NCBI RefSeq assembly: GCF_905147365.1
Contig: NC_056428.1
Coordinates: forward strand, 4,494,001-4,558,000
DNA: 64,000 nt
Source of the DNA: Aricia agestis
Lineage: Eukaryota > Arthropoda > Insecta > Lepidoptera > Lycaenidae
Reading direction: 5' to 3'
Under the pieces are notes generated by a model that made no database searches, was not told the DNA's origin, and saw only the letters and a program-made list of their open reading frames with translations. Positions 1 to 10,807 of this stretch are shown piece after piece (positions within the stretch are counted from its first letter, which is position 1; every line of letters begins with the position of its first letter). The position numbers were made by a program, and so were the translations under genes.

Positions 1-109
1 TAGCTTTAAAGTGATTTGTATTACAAACTATTTTTCATAACTTTTGATAACTTTCGGCGCAAGTTCTAAAATATCATAAGAACTTAAACAAAACAAATTA
101 AATACTTAC

Positions 110-2884
110 TCAGCTTCAGAATATTGAATACAGGCTGCATCAATCTTTTTCCTTAACATCGCAACATCTTTAGACAACTGGCCATCTAGAACTTCTAATT
201 CCTTTTTTATTTTTTCTAATTTCATAACCTCCTCCTCTGTTTGTTTTGTCCTAAAAATATACAAAACCCATTCTAAATAATGGCATTTATTTAACAACCT
301 TTTTTGTTAATACAATGTTTTACCATATAGGCTTCGATATAAGTTTTAAGAATTTGTTTGCCATGTTTTGTTACATGTTTAGAGCAGAACTGACGGTTAT
401 CTAATGGGATATAGATAACAGAATTTCAGAGATAAGGATTATAGTAAGTTGATCTACTGATCAGTACTACATAACCAAACTCTTGTGAAAGAGATAAAAA
501 TGGTTGTATAGACATTTTCCTAGTTCTATGAACTAGGAAAATGTCTATACAACCTTTACACTACATACACTATTTCAATTAATTTTGAACTAAATGTAAA
601 CAAATGTATGGGCACTAATTTACCTATCACTTAATATTAACCATGTTATTTAGATGAAGCGTAGTGGCGCTTAATATTAACCATGTTATTTAGATGAAGC
701 GAAGTGGCGAAGAGTCCATATAACCCGATTCCCATCGGCTTCCCTTTTGGAAAATCTAATCCATGGGCCAAATACATTTTTATCTAATAAATATTTTACA
801 TACCTACTTAAAAAACTTTGAATTCACTAAACGCCTACAAAATTTTATATGCAATAAATTTTTCTTTCACTTGAAATAGTTTGAATTAATAATTAATCAC
901 CTACAAATTTATATAGGCAATGCAGGCCATCTCCGATAGAAGCCGATAAATTAGCGGGTTATTTCTTCATACAACGATATTTCATAGTACGCATCTGTCC
1001 TTTTCATTCCTGTGAACTGATCGTCATGTTCTGTCTCGTTCTACCACGCGCTAATATACTCGGAAATAAGCCGATACAGCCGATAAGAGAAAGATGAACT
1101 TCATGAAGTAAAATTGTTATGAGTCAAATGGCGGATGAGTGTTTGTAAACAACTTGTTTGTTTTGTGTTTAACTGTCGAATGTAATTTGTTTTAGCGTTA
1201 AGAAGACTGCAGTGTCGCGAATTTAAATAAATTTGTATTGTGATTTGTAAATTGTGACTCGTACAGCTGAGACTGTTGTCTGACAGATTAGTTGCTGTCG
1301 AAGGAAACTTCGTTTTCCAAACTTAGTTTTGAATGACCGTATGTGCCGTCACGCATACAATTTAACTCAGAAGACATTTTTCAAAGTTTACAAACTTTAA
1401 ACTCGAACATTGTTGAACATCAGTGCTGAGCGTTTTGGTAAGTAGATTTTTTACTCCGGCTTCCCTTCCGAAAATATTTACCCTTCGCCACTGATAAATA
1501 CAATACTAGAAACACAATAATTATACTTACCACGGGCGTAGCCAAGTTTTTAGTTTCAAGAAAATAAAATTAATAAAAGTACATAAAATAACCCTTATAT
1601 TCATAAGAAAAATATTAAAAATGTAAAAATATACATCTTTAAAACCACATATTTTTTTAGTGCAATAGTTACTAATAAATGAGATATGCCGCACACCTGT
1701 AACTATGTGTCCTTATTTTAATTTTATGAATGTTAATATCTTAACTTTTCGGAGGTGGGGTTTGAACCCCCAAAACCCTCCCCCAGGCTACGCCCGTGAT
1801 ACTTACATAGACCTACATAGACTTATACTGGACTAGACCATTTACCCAGTTTAAAATACACAGTAAATTTTTAAGCTAACAGATACATTTATTTTTTATT
1901 TTGAAATCTAAATTTCTAAAACTACAAGTTTTAGAAGAGCAAGCTTTTATTTATAATTATTACATTCCACAAGTGATTCAAATGAAGGATGTTACTATCT
2001 ATGACTCATGGCTAATATTAGATACTACTGCCTACTGTATATCAAATTTGCTAATAAACTTTAACATTCATGACAATTTAAGTTCAACTATTGAATACTA
2101 CAATTATACTTTAATTTAACTTGATCTAATATTTAGAGAATCTTAATAAATATGCATTATATACATATACTTAATAAAACTTAATAAATATCCATTATAA
2201 TTCTATAATTGAATATAAAGAATTAACAGTTTTCTTACCTATCAGCCAATGCCTTGGCTAGCATTTCTTTTCTCTTCTTGTTTTGTTCCTCCATTAACTT
2301 CTGCCTCAACTGTAAGTCCTCCAGCTTGGCTTTATGTGTCTCCAACTCATCTTCTGTGTAATTATCTACACATCTAATAACATCAGGAGTTACATTTGTG
2401 CTGCTTCTTCTACTATCTTCTTTATTCTCAGCAAGTGTATCTTCTTTGTTTTCTTTAGGGAGAATTTTATTTTCTTTATGATAATCATCTTTTTCTTTAA
2501 GAGAATTCTCATTTTCTCCAAGAGAAACCATATTTTCCTTAGGACTTAGTTCTTTTATTGGTGTAGGTGTTTTCAAACTTAGTTTGCACTTATCAAATGT
2601 GGAGTCAAAAGTTTCATCAGCATCCAATGACAATGATGATGGTTTAGTTTTCTTACGCTTGAACCCTAGTTTATCAATCTTCCTTACATTTTGAGAGTTG
2701 TCTAGTGAAACTGTAATAAATAATCATAAGTTATAGAATAAATATTTGATAATGCCTCTTGGTCTGGATTTATTTGTTAAGTATTCAGTAAAGTTTATAT
2801 AGTATTTATACCATTATTTAGCTCTGCTTCGGATGTTTTCAGTCGCCTCAAATCTTCTTCACTAAAGCCGGTGAATGTATTCAT
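110..2884 (-). CDS. GORAB: RAB6-interacting golgin (GORAB), 5' exons, gene runs off the left edge
   Basis: Three exons are read on the minus strand: 2812-2884 (start codon at 2884), 2239-2710 and 110-250. All have GT donors and AG acceptors, and the phases (1, 2, 2) join into one frame of about 228 residues. The start reads MNTFTGFSEEDLRRLK, as in GORAB, where FSEEELRRLK is the conserved N-terminal motif. Exon 2 is a charged linker ending in the coiled-coil segment MEEQNKKRKEMLAKAL. Exon 3 continues with VMKLEKIKKELEVLD, the family's most conserved stretch. GORAB is a trans-Golgi protein that binds Rab6 and Scyl1; in flies it also acts in centriole duplication through Sas-6 (family knowledge). 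The rest of the coiled coil lies left of position 110. The intron between exons 2 and 3 holds a hAT MITE and a short fold-back. Confidence 0.88.
502..554. repeat. Short perfect fold-back in GORAB intron
   Basis: Two 25-bp arms (GGTTGTATAGACATTTTCCT... and its complement) face each other around a three-base loop. The rest of the intron up to about 1530 shows no coding signal. Confidence 0.8.
630..708. repeat. 39-bp tandem duplication
   Basis: The segment at 630-668, beginning CTTAATATTAACCATG, is repeated at 670-708 with one base difference. No function is apparent. Confidence 0.8.
1531..1798. mobile_element. hAT-type MITE with perfect 8-bp target duplication
   Basis: The ends are inverted (CACGGGCGTAGCC / GGCTACGCCCGTG), and ATACTTAC is duplicated exactly at 1523-1530 and 1799-1806. 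An 8-bp duplication is the hallmark of the hAT superfamily. The element is 268 bp, non-coding, and sits in a GORAB intron. Confidence 0.85.
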
Positions 2885-3511
2885 TTTTTGTGTTCTTAGA
2901 AGACTTTTTCTATAAACCTATTTTTCTAGTTTCATTGGTATAATTTCTGTTATTTAACGATTAGTAGAAAAAACTTTAATGAGGTACGCTAAATAAAATG
3001 ATTTTTATCTGCCTAATCTAAACGCTGACATAATAAAAACTTAGAAAACGCTGACATAATAAAAACTTGTCATGCTGAAAACTGACAACTGAAAGAGTTT
3101 TGGCGGCCATGATACTTTGAAACTTCTTCTACTTTTTATTGTTGGTGTGGTTTTTATTATTTTTTCCCAAATTGTGTTATTTGGGTTTTCGATGTTCATT
3201 ATTGGTAAAATATTGGCCATTAAATATCCGTTATCGTGCAAAAGTGCAGGTAAGATGTTGTCAAAACCAAAATGTATAATTCCTGTGACATTTGGTGTGA
3301 ATAACTGTAAATAGGGCAATTTTTTCCGTGATTTTTTATATTATTGTATCTTTTCAAATTGAAATGTATCAAGTTTTACATTCTTTTGCCCAATTTTGTA
3401 GCAATTAATGATGGTATTACCGATAGTTTTCTACCCATACGCCATCTAGTTAATAAAATGAAAACTGTTTGACAATCCAATTAAAAATATAAGAATATGC
3501 CTCATAATTAG

Positions 3512-4153
3512 GGAGTGCCTCCGCTGCCGGCGCCGGCTCCCAAAAATATCAGTAATGGGAACCGGCGCGCGGCGGTAAGTATACTGCCGGCAGCCGAGAT
3601 ATAAAACAGCGGCTGCCGGTGCTGGCACTCAAAATCGGAACCGGTGAAAATTTGTAAAACGGTTCCAGTGCTGATAAACAAATTTTAAAAAGAAATAAAG
3701 TACAGCTCCCAACGCTATTTACTGATTAATCTATTGATTGATAAAACTCATGTACAGTTCGACAAGGCTTTAATTGAATGTGTCAATGGGCACTGCTGAT
3801 AAAGGAGAACTGTCAAAAATGACGTTTTTGTATGATAGCAGCTTTAGTTCCTTTTCTCGCCACGTTCATAAAAAGCCTTGTCGAACAGTAAAACCGAAGT
3901 TATATAAATTTTATTATTATTATTATTATATGCATCCTCACATTATGACCTTATTATTTGTATTATTCAAGTCTTTGTCTTTATCTCAAGACTGATGTTT
4001 TTGATCATTATTCTGTCATTTGACAAGCGATGAACTAGCCCAATAGGCGCCGGCAGCCTATTCAGCAAACATCGCGTGACTTCGGCAAATTTCTGAATAC
4101 GGCGCCGACAGCCATCTCGGCGACCGGCGCCGCGCTGGCAGCGGAGGCACTCC
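3512..4153. mobile_element. GC-rich-ended MITE
   Basis: Terminal inverted repeats start GGAGTGCCTCCGCTGCC at the left and end with the complement GGCAGCGGAGGCACTCC at the right. The element is 642 bp, non-coding, and holds a second MITE (3755-3888). No clean target duplication was seen. Confidence 0.8.
3755..3888. mobile_element. Mariner-type MITE with TA duplication, nested
   Basis: Ends are CAGTTCGACAAGGCTTT and the complement of CTGTTCGACAAGGCTTT, flanked by TA at 3753-3754 and 3889-3890. That fits Tc1/mariner insertion. A longer, diverged relative is at 23788-24383 and a right half at about 27185-27222. Confidence 0.75.
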
Positions 4154-4227
4154 ATTGTATTTAAAATATAATTCTTATTTAAATAAAACCAAAAACCGAC
4201 ATGGACCCAAAAGTACTGTTACATAAA

Positions 4228-4387
4228 TATAAAGCTTAGGCCAAACCCACGCGACCAGGCGACTGCGAAGCGGAGCGTCAAGTTGTCAAATGTGTGTTTT
4301 GTATACAAAAATACAAAACACACATTTGACAACTTGACGCTCCGCTTCGCAGTCGCCTGGTCGCGTAGGTTTGGCCTAAGCTTTATA
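4228..4387. repeat. 160-bp near-perfect fold-back
   Basis: Two arms of about 75 bp, starting TATAAAGCTTAGGCC, are complementary almost base for base, so the DNA or a transcript could form one long hairpin. It is probably a fold-back MITE. No gene lies nearby. Confidence 0.85.
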
Positions 4388-4472
4388 ATTTATCATCATA
4401 AAATCCTTGATATTATATGATGATATATAATATTAATATCATCGGATATAGCCATAGATAAAGTATTAGACC

Positions 4473-5067
4473 ATGCGCGCACGGGCAACTTAGTTGCTCG
4501 GCGATTTATTTGTCTCTTTCGAAAAAATAATTGCCATGTCGTCGGGGTGCGCGCACGAGAGCGACAGCAACTCGACTTTTAACAGTCATCAACATGGATT
4601 TGGTCGAGACGGCTGTGGTCGTTGCATTCGCTATAAAAACCGAAGAAAGCGTCGAAAAATAGAATATTGAGTGCATCCACTATGGAGCGATCGGCTGACT
4701 CTCGGGAAATTTTATACTAGTTTTATGAAATTGAGAGCAAACCCAAAAACAATTTTAGTTACTTTAGAATGAGTGTCGAAAGTACTCTAGTATTTACTCT
4801 AGTATTTTAGAAACTCATTGCTGCAAGTACACACAGACTCACGCAGCGGCGGTCGAGTGGCAACTGGCCGGTCGGCAACTTTTTTGTTGCCCGTGCGCGC
4901 ACTTGCATAGAAACCAATAAGGAGGGAGACAGTTGCGTCGCGGGCTCTGGGCAACGAAAAAGTTGCCCAGAGTTGCGTCGCTACGTGCGCGCACTTTCAT
5001 ACTAGCTGCTAGACTTCATCAAGAGACAAATAAATCGCCGAGCAACTAAGTTGCCCGTGCGCGCATA
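4473..5067. mobile_element. TIR element with ATGCGCGCACGGGCAAC ends
   Basis: The first 46 bp (ATGCGCGCACGGGCAACTTA...) recur as the complement at the right end. A possible 3-bp duplication, ACC, flanks it. The interior repeats GC-rich variants of the terminal motif and has no credible open frame. Confidence 0.75.
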
Positions 5068-6232
5068 CCCTTAGGGTATAATAGTATAGATGTAGGTATT
5101 AGGGTCTTATAGTATAGATGTAGTCTTAGCCCGTCATCGCGTGGCCATTTTGTGCTTATTTTCATACAAGTAGCGTGCGCAGCGACTGATCAAGAGTTCT
5201 GACCGCCCTAGGCTAATTATGAGGATTTGCCCCCGCTAGGTGTGTTATGGACGGCCTAAAAAGTAGTAACTGAGCAGAGTAGTAGTGTGAAAATTTTAAC
5301 ATGGTTTAATAATAACTAGAGATCGGGCGATCTCGACCGATCGGGTCGAAATTCGACCTTAGTTTCAACGACATTAGGACCACTACCCATGTTTTGTAAA
5401 AAAATATTGACTTTATCATATTTTTTTCAACTCTTGTCTCTGGGATTCAGCTGATCTCAGACTGGCCGTGTAAGCATTGTCTAATAGTAGCTAAGATTCA
5501 ATAAAAAACTATAATCCATTTTCTATTTGTCACCTTGTTGTCAACAGACTTCAACCATAAATAAAAGAGTATAATTTGTATGTATAGGCTTGTCACTCAA
5601 AAATCTGTCATTTTTCCTAGTGTGTGTGTTGTAGTGTGTGTAATGTTTTATTTGTTAAAAAAATGTATGATAAAAGCATAATTTCAAAATAATATTAGCT
5701 CGATGCACTCCTTCACCATGTAAACTATAACAGTGTAAAATTTAATTCACCTACGTTTCCCCGTTTTTCGTCAAAGGGGATACAAAGTTTTTGGCTCACG
5801 TATTTTAACATGGTTTAATAATAATAACTCCCACACCGGTTTCGGTGACGGTGGCCAGTCTCATTGAAACCAGGCCAGTTACACAGGAGTAATTTTATAG
5901 TGCCCAAGTGTGTGCGTAGTGTTCGGTTGAACATAAGAGATTAATAAAAAACTGTACTTTTTATACTTTGCTATATTCTAGATACCTTTACAATTTTGAA
6001 CTTGATATAATAGAAATTTAAACTATGAGCGTCCACCTCGGTTGTAGGTATGGCAGTAGTTCGCGGCGGACCTCGTACCGCGCGCGAATATTCCCGTGCG
6101 TGTGAGTGGGACGGAAGAGAGCCGGTTCGTAGCTAACGCGCGAACATGCACCCGGTCCTGGAAAGCTCACTGCTTTCCAGCATCTTCGTCATGATTAGGC
6201 AGTCAGCAAATCCTATTTAGAGCTCGGCGCAC
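5068..6232. other. Gene-free stretch with repeat debris
   Basis: It contains a short TATAGTATAGATGTAG duplication at about 5085-5135, two copies of TTTTAACATGGTTTAATAATA (about 5293 and 5805), and the second part of the old repeat (5520-5750). The GC-richer 6000-6230 adjoins the BEL/Pao remnant and could be its 3' flank, but no LTR pair was found. Confidence 0.5.
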
Positions 6233-7632
6233 GATGCCTCGCGAAGTAACAATGTCGGCTACACGTGTAGCGCCATCTGAGCCAGGAAAGGTTTTCTCTA
6301 CCCGACCGAGTCGCCAGTGCAAGGGTGGAGTTTCCTCCTTTAGTATGACCAGATCGCCCGCCTGCAGGTCCCGCCTTTTCAAACGCCATTTGGTGCGGGC
6401 TTGTAGCTCGGAGATATATTCCTGGCTTCAGCGATTCCAGAAGTCTTGCTTGATTTTTTGTATTCGCTGGAAACGGTTAAGATGGTTAATATTGGTCTCT
6501 ACAATGGATGGAGATGGTAGCGCCTTCAATGGTCTTCCTATAAAAAAGTGGCCCGGGGTTAAGGGATAGAGATCGTTTGGGGAAGAACTTAGAGGGGATA
6601 AGGGGCGGCTGTTTAAGATAGATTCTATTTGAGCGAACAATGTTGAGAGCTCTTCGAAAGTTAAGTGAGTCTGGCCTAATATCCGCGCCAAATGAAATTT
6701 AGCTGACTTGACACCGGCTTCCATTATTTAGGCCATTGAAGTGAGGTGCGTAAGCTGGTGAAAAACAAAATTCTAAGACATCAACATTAGATTCTATGAA
6801 ATTCTTAATTTCTTTAGCAGCCGCTACATAATTGCCACCATAGTCACAATAGATTTTGCGTAGAATGCCTCGTCGAGCAATAAAACGACGGAGACAAAGT
6901 ATGAAAGCATCCTTAGATAGCTCAGACACTGCTTCTAAATATATACATTTATACTTGAAACAAACAAAAACACATAAATAACATTTAGTAATTTTACAAC
7001 CACGACCCTTACGATCCGTGATCATAAATGGCCCAGCAAAGTCAGTTCCAACAATAACAAAAGGAAAATCTGGCGTAATTCTGTCGGACGGTAAATTACC
7101 CATTATATTCTTTGCTACTTCACCTTTAAACCTTCTACAAATGTTGCATTTTAACACGGTCCGGCGCGCTAAGTCTACCATTGATAGGCCAGAAATGAGT
7201 GCGTAGAGATGCTAATAGAGCTTGAGGACCAGCGTGTAAAAGCTTATGGTGCTCGTGTTCAAATAATAATTTGGTTACGTGATTTTTTTAACTCAGTAAT
7301 ATAGGATGTTTCATATCAAAACCATAGTTAGAGTCTTGGATACGACCACCTACTCGAATCAATCTATCATGAATAAATGAGTTAAGTGATGCAACATTAG
7401 ATTTAGGAGCTTTCCCTTTTAATAATAAATTTAATTCCTTTGGAAACGACTCAGTCTGGGAAATAAAAATAACATATTTTAAACCTTGGTCAATTTCAGA
7501 AACTGTTAAAGAACCAGTAACTTTGTTTTTAGGATAATATATAATAACCAAAAATATTTTGTATTGTGCTGAGCTTTGAGTATTTTTCGACCACGGACGT
7601 ACAAAAGTACGGACGTAACCTTCTCTAATCAC
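6233..7632 (-). pseudogene. BEL/Pao-type retrotransposon pol remnant (integrase region), frameshifted
   Basis: Three minus-strand frames follow each other: 7632-7288, 7181-6699 and 6724-6428. They continue in a further frame to about 6234. The first resembles the pre-integrase part (GGRIQDSN...KHPILL). The second has the zinc-binding CNICRRF end and integrase signatures VGTDFAGPF and LRRFIARRG. The third has EAGVKSAKFHL and the LTPGHFFIGRPL motif that closes BEL/Pao integrases. Reading needs several frame changes, and the usual SDNGTNF acidic motif is altered to CDYGGNY, so the copy is dead. No LTRs, gag, protease or reverse transcriptase were found next to it. Family assignment comes from motif memory. 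Confidence 0.82.
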
Positions 7633-8403
7633 GAGTGAAGCCTAGTTATGGCCGCCCGTGTAGGACGTGTGCGTGATATGAGGGTTGTCATATAAATCAT
7701 AAATTTCCCTACTTTTTAAATTTTGTAAACTCAGACAAGTTAAATGTATTTTTTATACTTAAACATATTTTTATGTTTTTTTCGCTTCAGAAATGTAAGC
7801 GGTTGTTAAAGATGTCATGATGAAAATATTATTTTTATGACACTATAGATAGAAAAAAAACACACATGTTACGTACAGAGAAGTATATTATTTACATAAC
7901 ATTATTAGTAATAATGATTATGTACAAACATTTACAATAATAAAATTATTACTAGCTATTTGACCGAGCTTTGCTCGGTATTCGATTAAACACGAATAAA
8001 ATGACATTTTCTAAAAATAATTCCTAGCTAGATAGATTTATCGCCCCCGAAACCTATATACGAAACCTGTACACGAAAAGATATAAGATACTTAAGCCCC
8101 GTAACCCGTTTCATCAAACAATCAAGTAATGTTAAATAAATAATGGCTTGTTAAATCAGTTAACGGCCTGTTAGAGCTCTAACAGGCCGTTAAACGTTAA
8201 CGTTATCGAGAGTTCTACCATGCGCTAACGTCAAATCAAATCACCTAACATGGTGTTAAATTTATTCCTGGTCTAGAGGTCCATTCAATATTTTCATTCC
8301 TACTAGGTCTCAATGACGCTCGGGTGACTACACCAATAGCACCTTCCCTCCCCTACTACTGAAGGAAATCTAAGACAACAATTTTATCTATGGACGCTTC
8401 ACA
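7633..8403. other. Gene-free stretch with lepidopteran repeat debris and a palindrome
   Basis: A common lepidopteran repeat end (ACTAGCTATTTGACCGAGC) starts near 7951. A 32-bp perfect palindrome (TAACGGCCTGTTAGAG and complement) lies near 8161-8192. Bases about 8385-8403 are the detached tail of the SINE continued at 19409. Confidence 0.6.
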
Positions 8404-8734
8404 CCCTAATAGCACATTTACATTGGTCCATGGTTGGGCCTCGGTTATTGGCTCGGTTGGCCAACAGTTAGATTTGGCACACCTGATTGCAAAGCAGCCA
8501 ACGATGGCCTAATGGTTGGCCCATCATTGTTTTCTTTTGTTGGGCCTACGTAGCATTTTATGAAGGTAGTTTGTTGGGCCTGCCGCATGGTTGGCCAACA
8601 GTTAGATTTGGCACACCTGATTGCAAAGCAGCCAACGATGCTGGCCAACAATGGGCCAACATAAAGGCCGTCAAAAGGCCTACGGTTGGTATATTTCATG
8701 CTTACTTGTGTAGGACCAACATTGTTAGGTTAAC

Positions 8735-9230
8735 GTAGGGCCTACTGGATAGTCCCACGTAGGGCCTACTAGATAATATGGTTCGTTGGGCCTACTAGAT
8801 ATGGTTCTACGTTGGGCCTACTGGACAGTCCCACGTAGGGCCTACTATATATGGTTCTACGTTGGGCCTACTGGATAGTCCCACGTAGGGCCTACTAGAT
8901 ATGGTTCTACGTTAGGCCTACTAGATATGGTTCTACGTTGGGCCTACTAGATATGGTTCTATGTTGGGCCTACTGGACAGTCCCAAATAGGGCCTACTAG
9001 ATATGGTTCTACGTTGGGCCTACTGGATAGTCCCACGTAGGGCCTACTAGATATGGTTCTACGTTGGGCCTACTGGATAGTCCCACGTAGGGCCTACTAG
9101 ATATGGTTCCACGTTGGGCCTACTGGATAGTCCCACGTAGGGCCTACTAGATATGGTTCCACGTTGGGCTTACTCTGCATAGTCCCACGTAGGGCCTACT
9201 AGATATAGTTTAACGAAGGGCCAACTGAAA
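8735..9230. repeat. 50-bp tandem array (two ~25-bp half-units)
   Basis: The repeat alternates GGGCCTACTGGATAGTCCCA-type and GGGCCTACTAGATATGGTTC-type half-units, with a few skipped halves. Just upstream, a 53-bp block is duplicated (about 8455-8507 and 8590-8642). The GTTGGGCCTAC core is shared with the array at 16.4-19.2 kb. Confidence 0.9.
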
Positions 9231-9274
9231 ATTAATATGTGTAAGGCCAACATTGTTCATTGACGTAGGGCCTA

Positions 9275-9521
9275 TCGAAGAAATTGTATGTAGGGCTAAC
9301 GTAATGCTCATAATGTGGGGCCAACTTTATGTTCAGAACCATATTCCCACTGCAGGTTAAGGGTTGGATCATAATACCGGACATGGCTGTCATCCCATAC
9401 AAAATGCTGTGGTCCGGTATTGTGCTCTGTATTGTAACCCAACCTTTAACCTGCAGTGAGGCTATGGTTCTGAAAATAAAGTTGGCCCCACATTATAAGC
9501 ATTACGTTAGTCCTACATACA
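9275..9521. repeat. 247-bp imperfect palindrome at the inner edge of the left array
   Basis: The left arm (TGTATGTAGGGCTAACGTAA...) and right arm are complementary around a centre near 9397. The reading frame at 9329-9526 is created by this symmetry and is not taken as a gene. Confidence 0.85.
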
Positions 9522-9983
9522 ATTAAAGAGAAAGTAAATAAATTGACAAAATGCTTCATTACGAATTAAATTAATAGTCGATTGACAATACAACTTGGCC
9601 TCACACATAAACAAATGTATATAAAAAAAAAAAAAACAAAAAATATAATGGTTACAGTAATTTATTTGAATTATTATGCCTAAGTATAAAAACTTCGAAG
9701 TCATAAACTACAATTAAACCAAGTAGACATACTAAACAAATAGTGGCCAAAGGAATAATTTCCTCTGACGCCTAGAGATATAAAGGCACTGAAGATAGGA
9801 CAGGCATAAACAAAATATTATCTCTTATTTGCAACTGGTCAATGAAAGTGACCCTAGCATAATACCTTTTTAGCCAGACAGGAGACAAATGAACAAACTG
9901 ATACAGCAAAAAGTAAGCAAGAGATTGTAATGTTGATGCATTACAATCTCTTGCTGCATGGTGTTGCACCACTAACCGTATTG

Positions 9984-10784
9984 TTAGTGGTGCAACACCA
10001 TGCTAACGAAAGGGAAACAGATGAATTGTTCGTCATTATTGAAACGGGGCAGTAGTAAACATTTTCTACTTATATCAGAAGGACTAAGATTCACGCTTTT
10101 TACGCAATTACTGACCATATATATACCCAACTTGCTGCTATGAATGGGTTCTTTGTAAAAGTCAGTTTTGTTTACAAAGCAGTTGCACCTCAAAGTATAG
10201 GAACTTACATCAGTTTCCACAATAGATTTAACAATAACAATATCACCATTTGAAGTAACAAAACAGGAATCTCTTTGTGAGGTACCAATAACGTAATCAT
10301 TGTAATGTATTTTTCTTATCTGTCCATTTTGTTCTTTAATAGGTTTTCTTTTAGTAATATTCTTTTTTTCAGAGTTACAATTCTCACCCATTCTTTTAGC
10401 AACCTGCTCTAATGGCATGTTATGACCACGAACCATGTTCTTTATTTTAGACATAAAATTCTCAAAGGGAAATGCCGAAAAGTTATCAAGATGGCCAAAG
10501 TTATATGCGTCATCTGCCAAATGGAGCAGATTGTGGACGTTATATACAAGAAATTCGTTGCTGTACAAATCTGACATGTATAGAACAAAACAATGTAGCA
10601 AGTCGCCGGCGTACTGTCGCCATTCATCATGTTTACAAATATTTGCAGTGCATAATATGTAAATTGCACAGTGCAATAAAAGAAAATGCGCGTACAGTGT
10701 TTTGCTTAACACACCACGTAAAACAACAGGGCCTAAATACAAAATGAAAGCTCTGAACTCCGTAGCTTTCCAATATTTGAACAT
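9984..10784 (-). pseudogene. CACTA-like transposase, C-terminal portion
   Basis: A 266-residue frame contains KATEFRAFILYLGPVVL, then VYNVHNLLHLADDAYNFG and SAFPFENFMSKIKNMVRG. I recognise this pattern from the C-terminal domain of CACTA-type transposases common in insect genomes. It is open upstream and overlaps the end of the DUF4806 gene in another frame. No catalytic DDE part was found in the window, so this is a truncated exon. Downstream, 9917-10005 is scrambled by two small hairpins, and the frame at 9772-9972 may be displaced C-terminal sequence. It lies inside the 8404-19408 transposon and is probably what remains of its transposase. Confidence 0.6.
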
Positions 10785-10807
10785 ATTGATAGGTCTAGGA
10801 ACGTTGA

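Larger units (their letters stand above)
3030..5750 (+). repeat. Old dispersed repeat, left copy, split by later insertions
   Basis: Segments 3117-3510 and about 5520-5750 match, in inverted orientation, segments spread over 61310-63845. The 3033-3110 part also resembles 23045-23106 in the opposite orientation. The 2 kb between the two left segments is made of separate elements (3512-4153, 4228-4387, 4473-5067). The short open frame at 3117-3314 lies inside this repeat and is not taken as a gene. Confidence 0.7.

Noticed and set aside
502..554. microRNA precursor
   Set aside because: Arms are perfectly complementary and very short; this looks like a fold-back MITE, and there is no conserved mature sequence I recognise.
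3117..3314. 65-residue hydrophobic open frame
   Set aside because: It lies inside the dispersed old repeat, and the matching part of the right copy is interrupted.
6000..6232. LTR of the BEL/Pao remnant
   Set aside because: No second copy was found upstream of the pol remnant, so a terminal repeat cannot be supported.
8445..8738. Overlapping open frames on both strands
   Set aside because: They arise from the inverted and duplicated subterminal repeat of the transposon.
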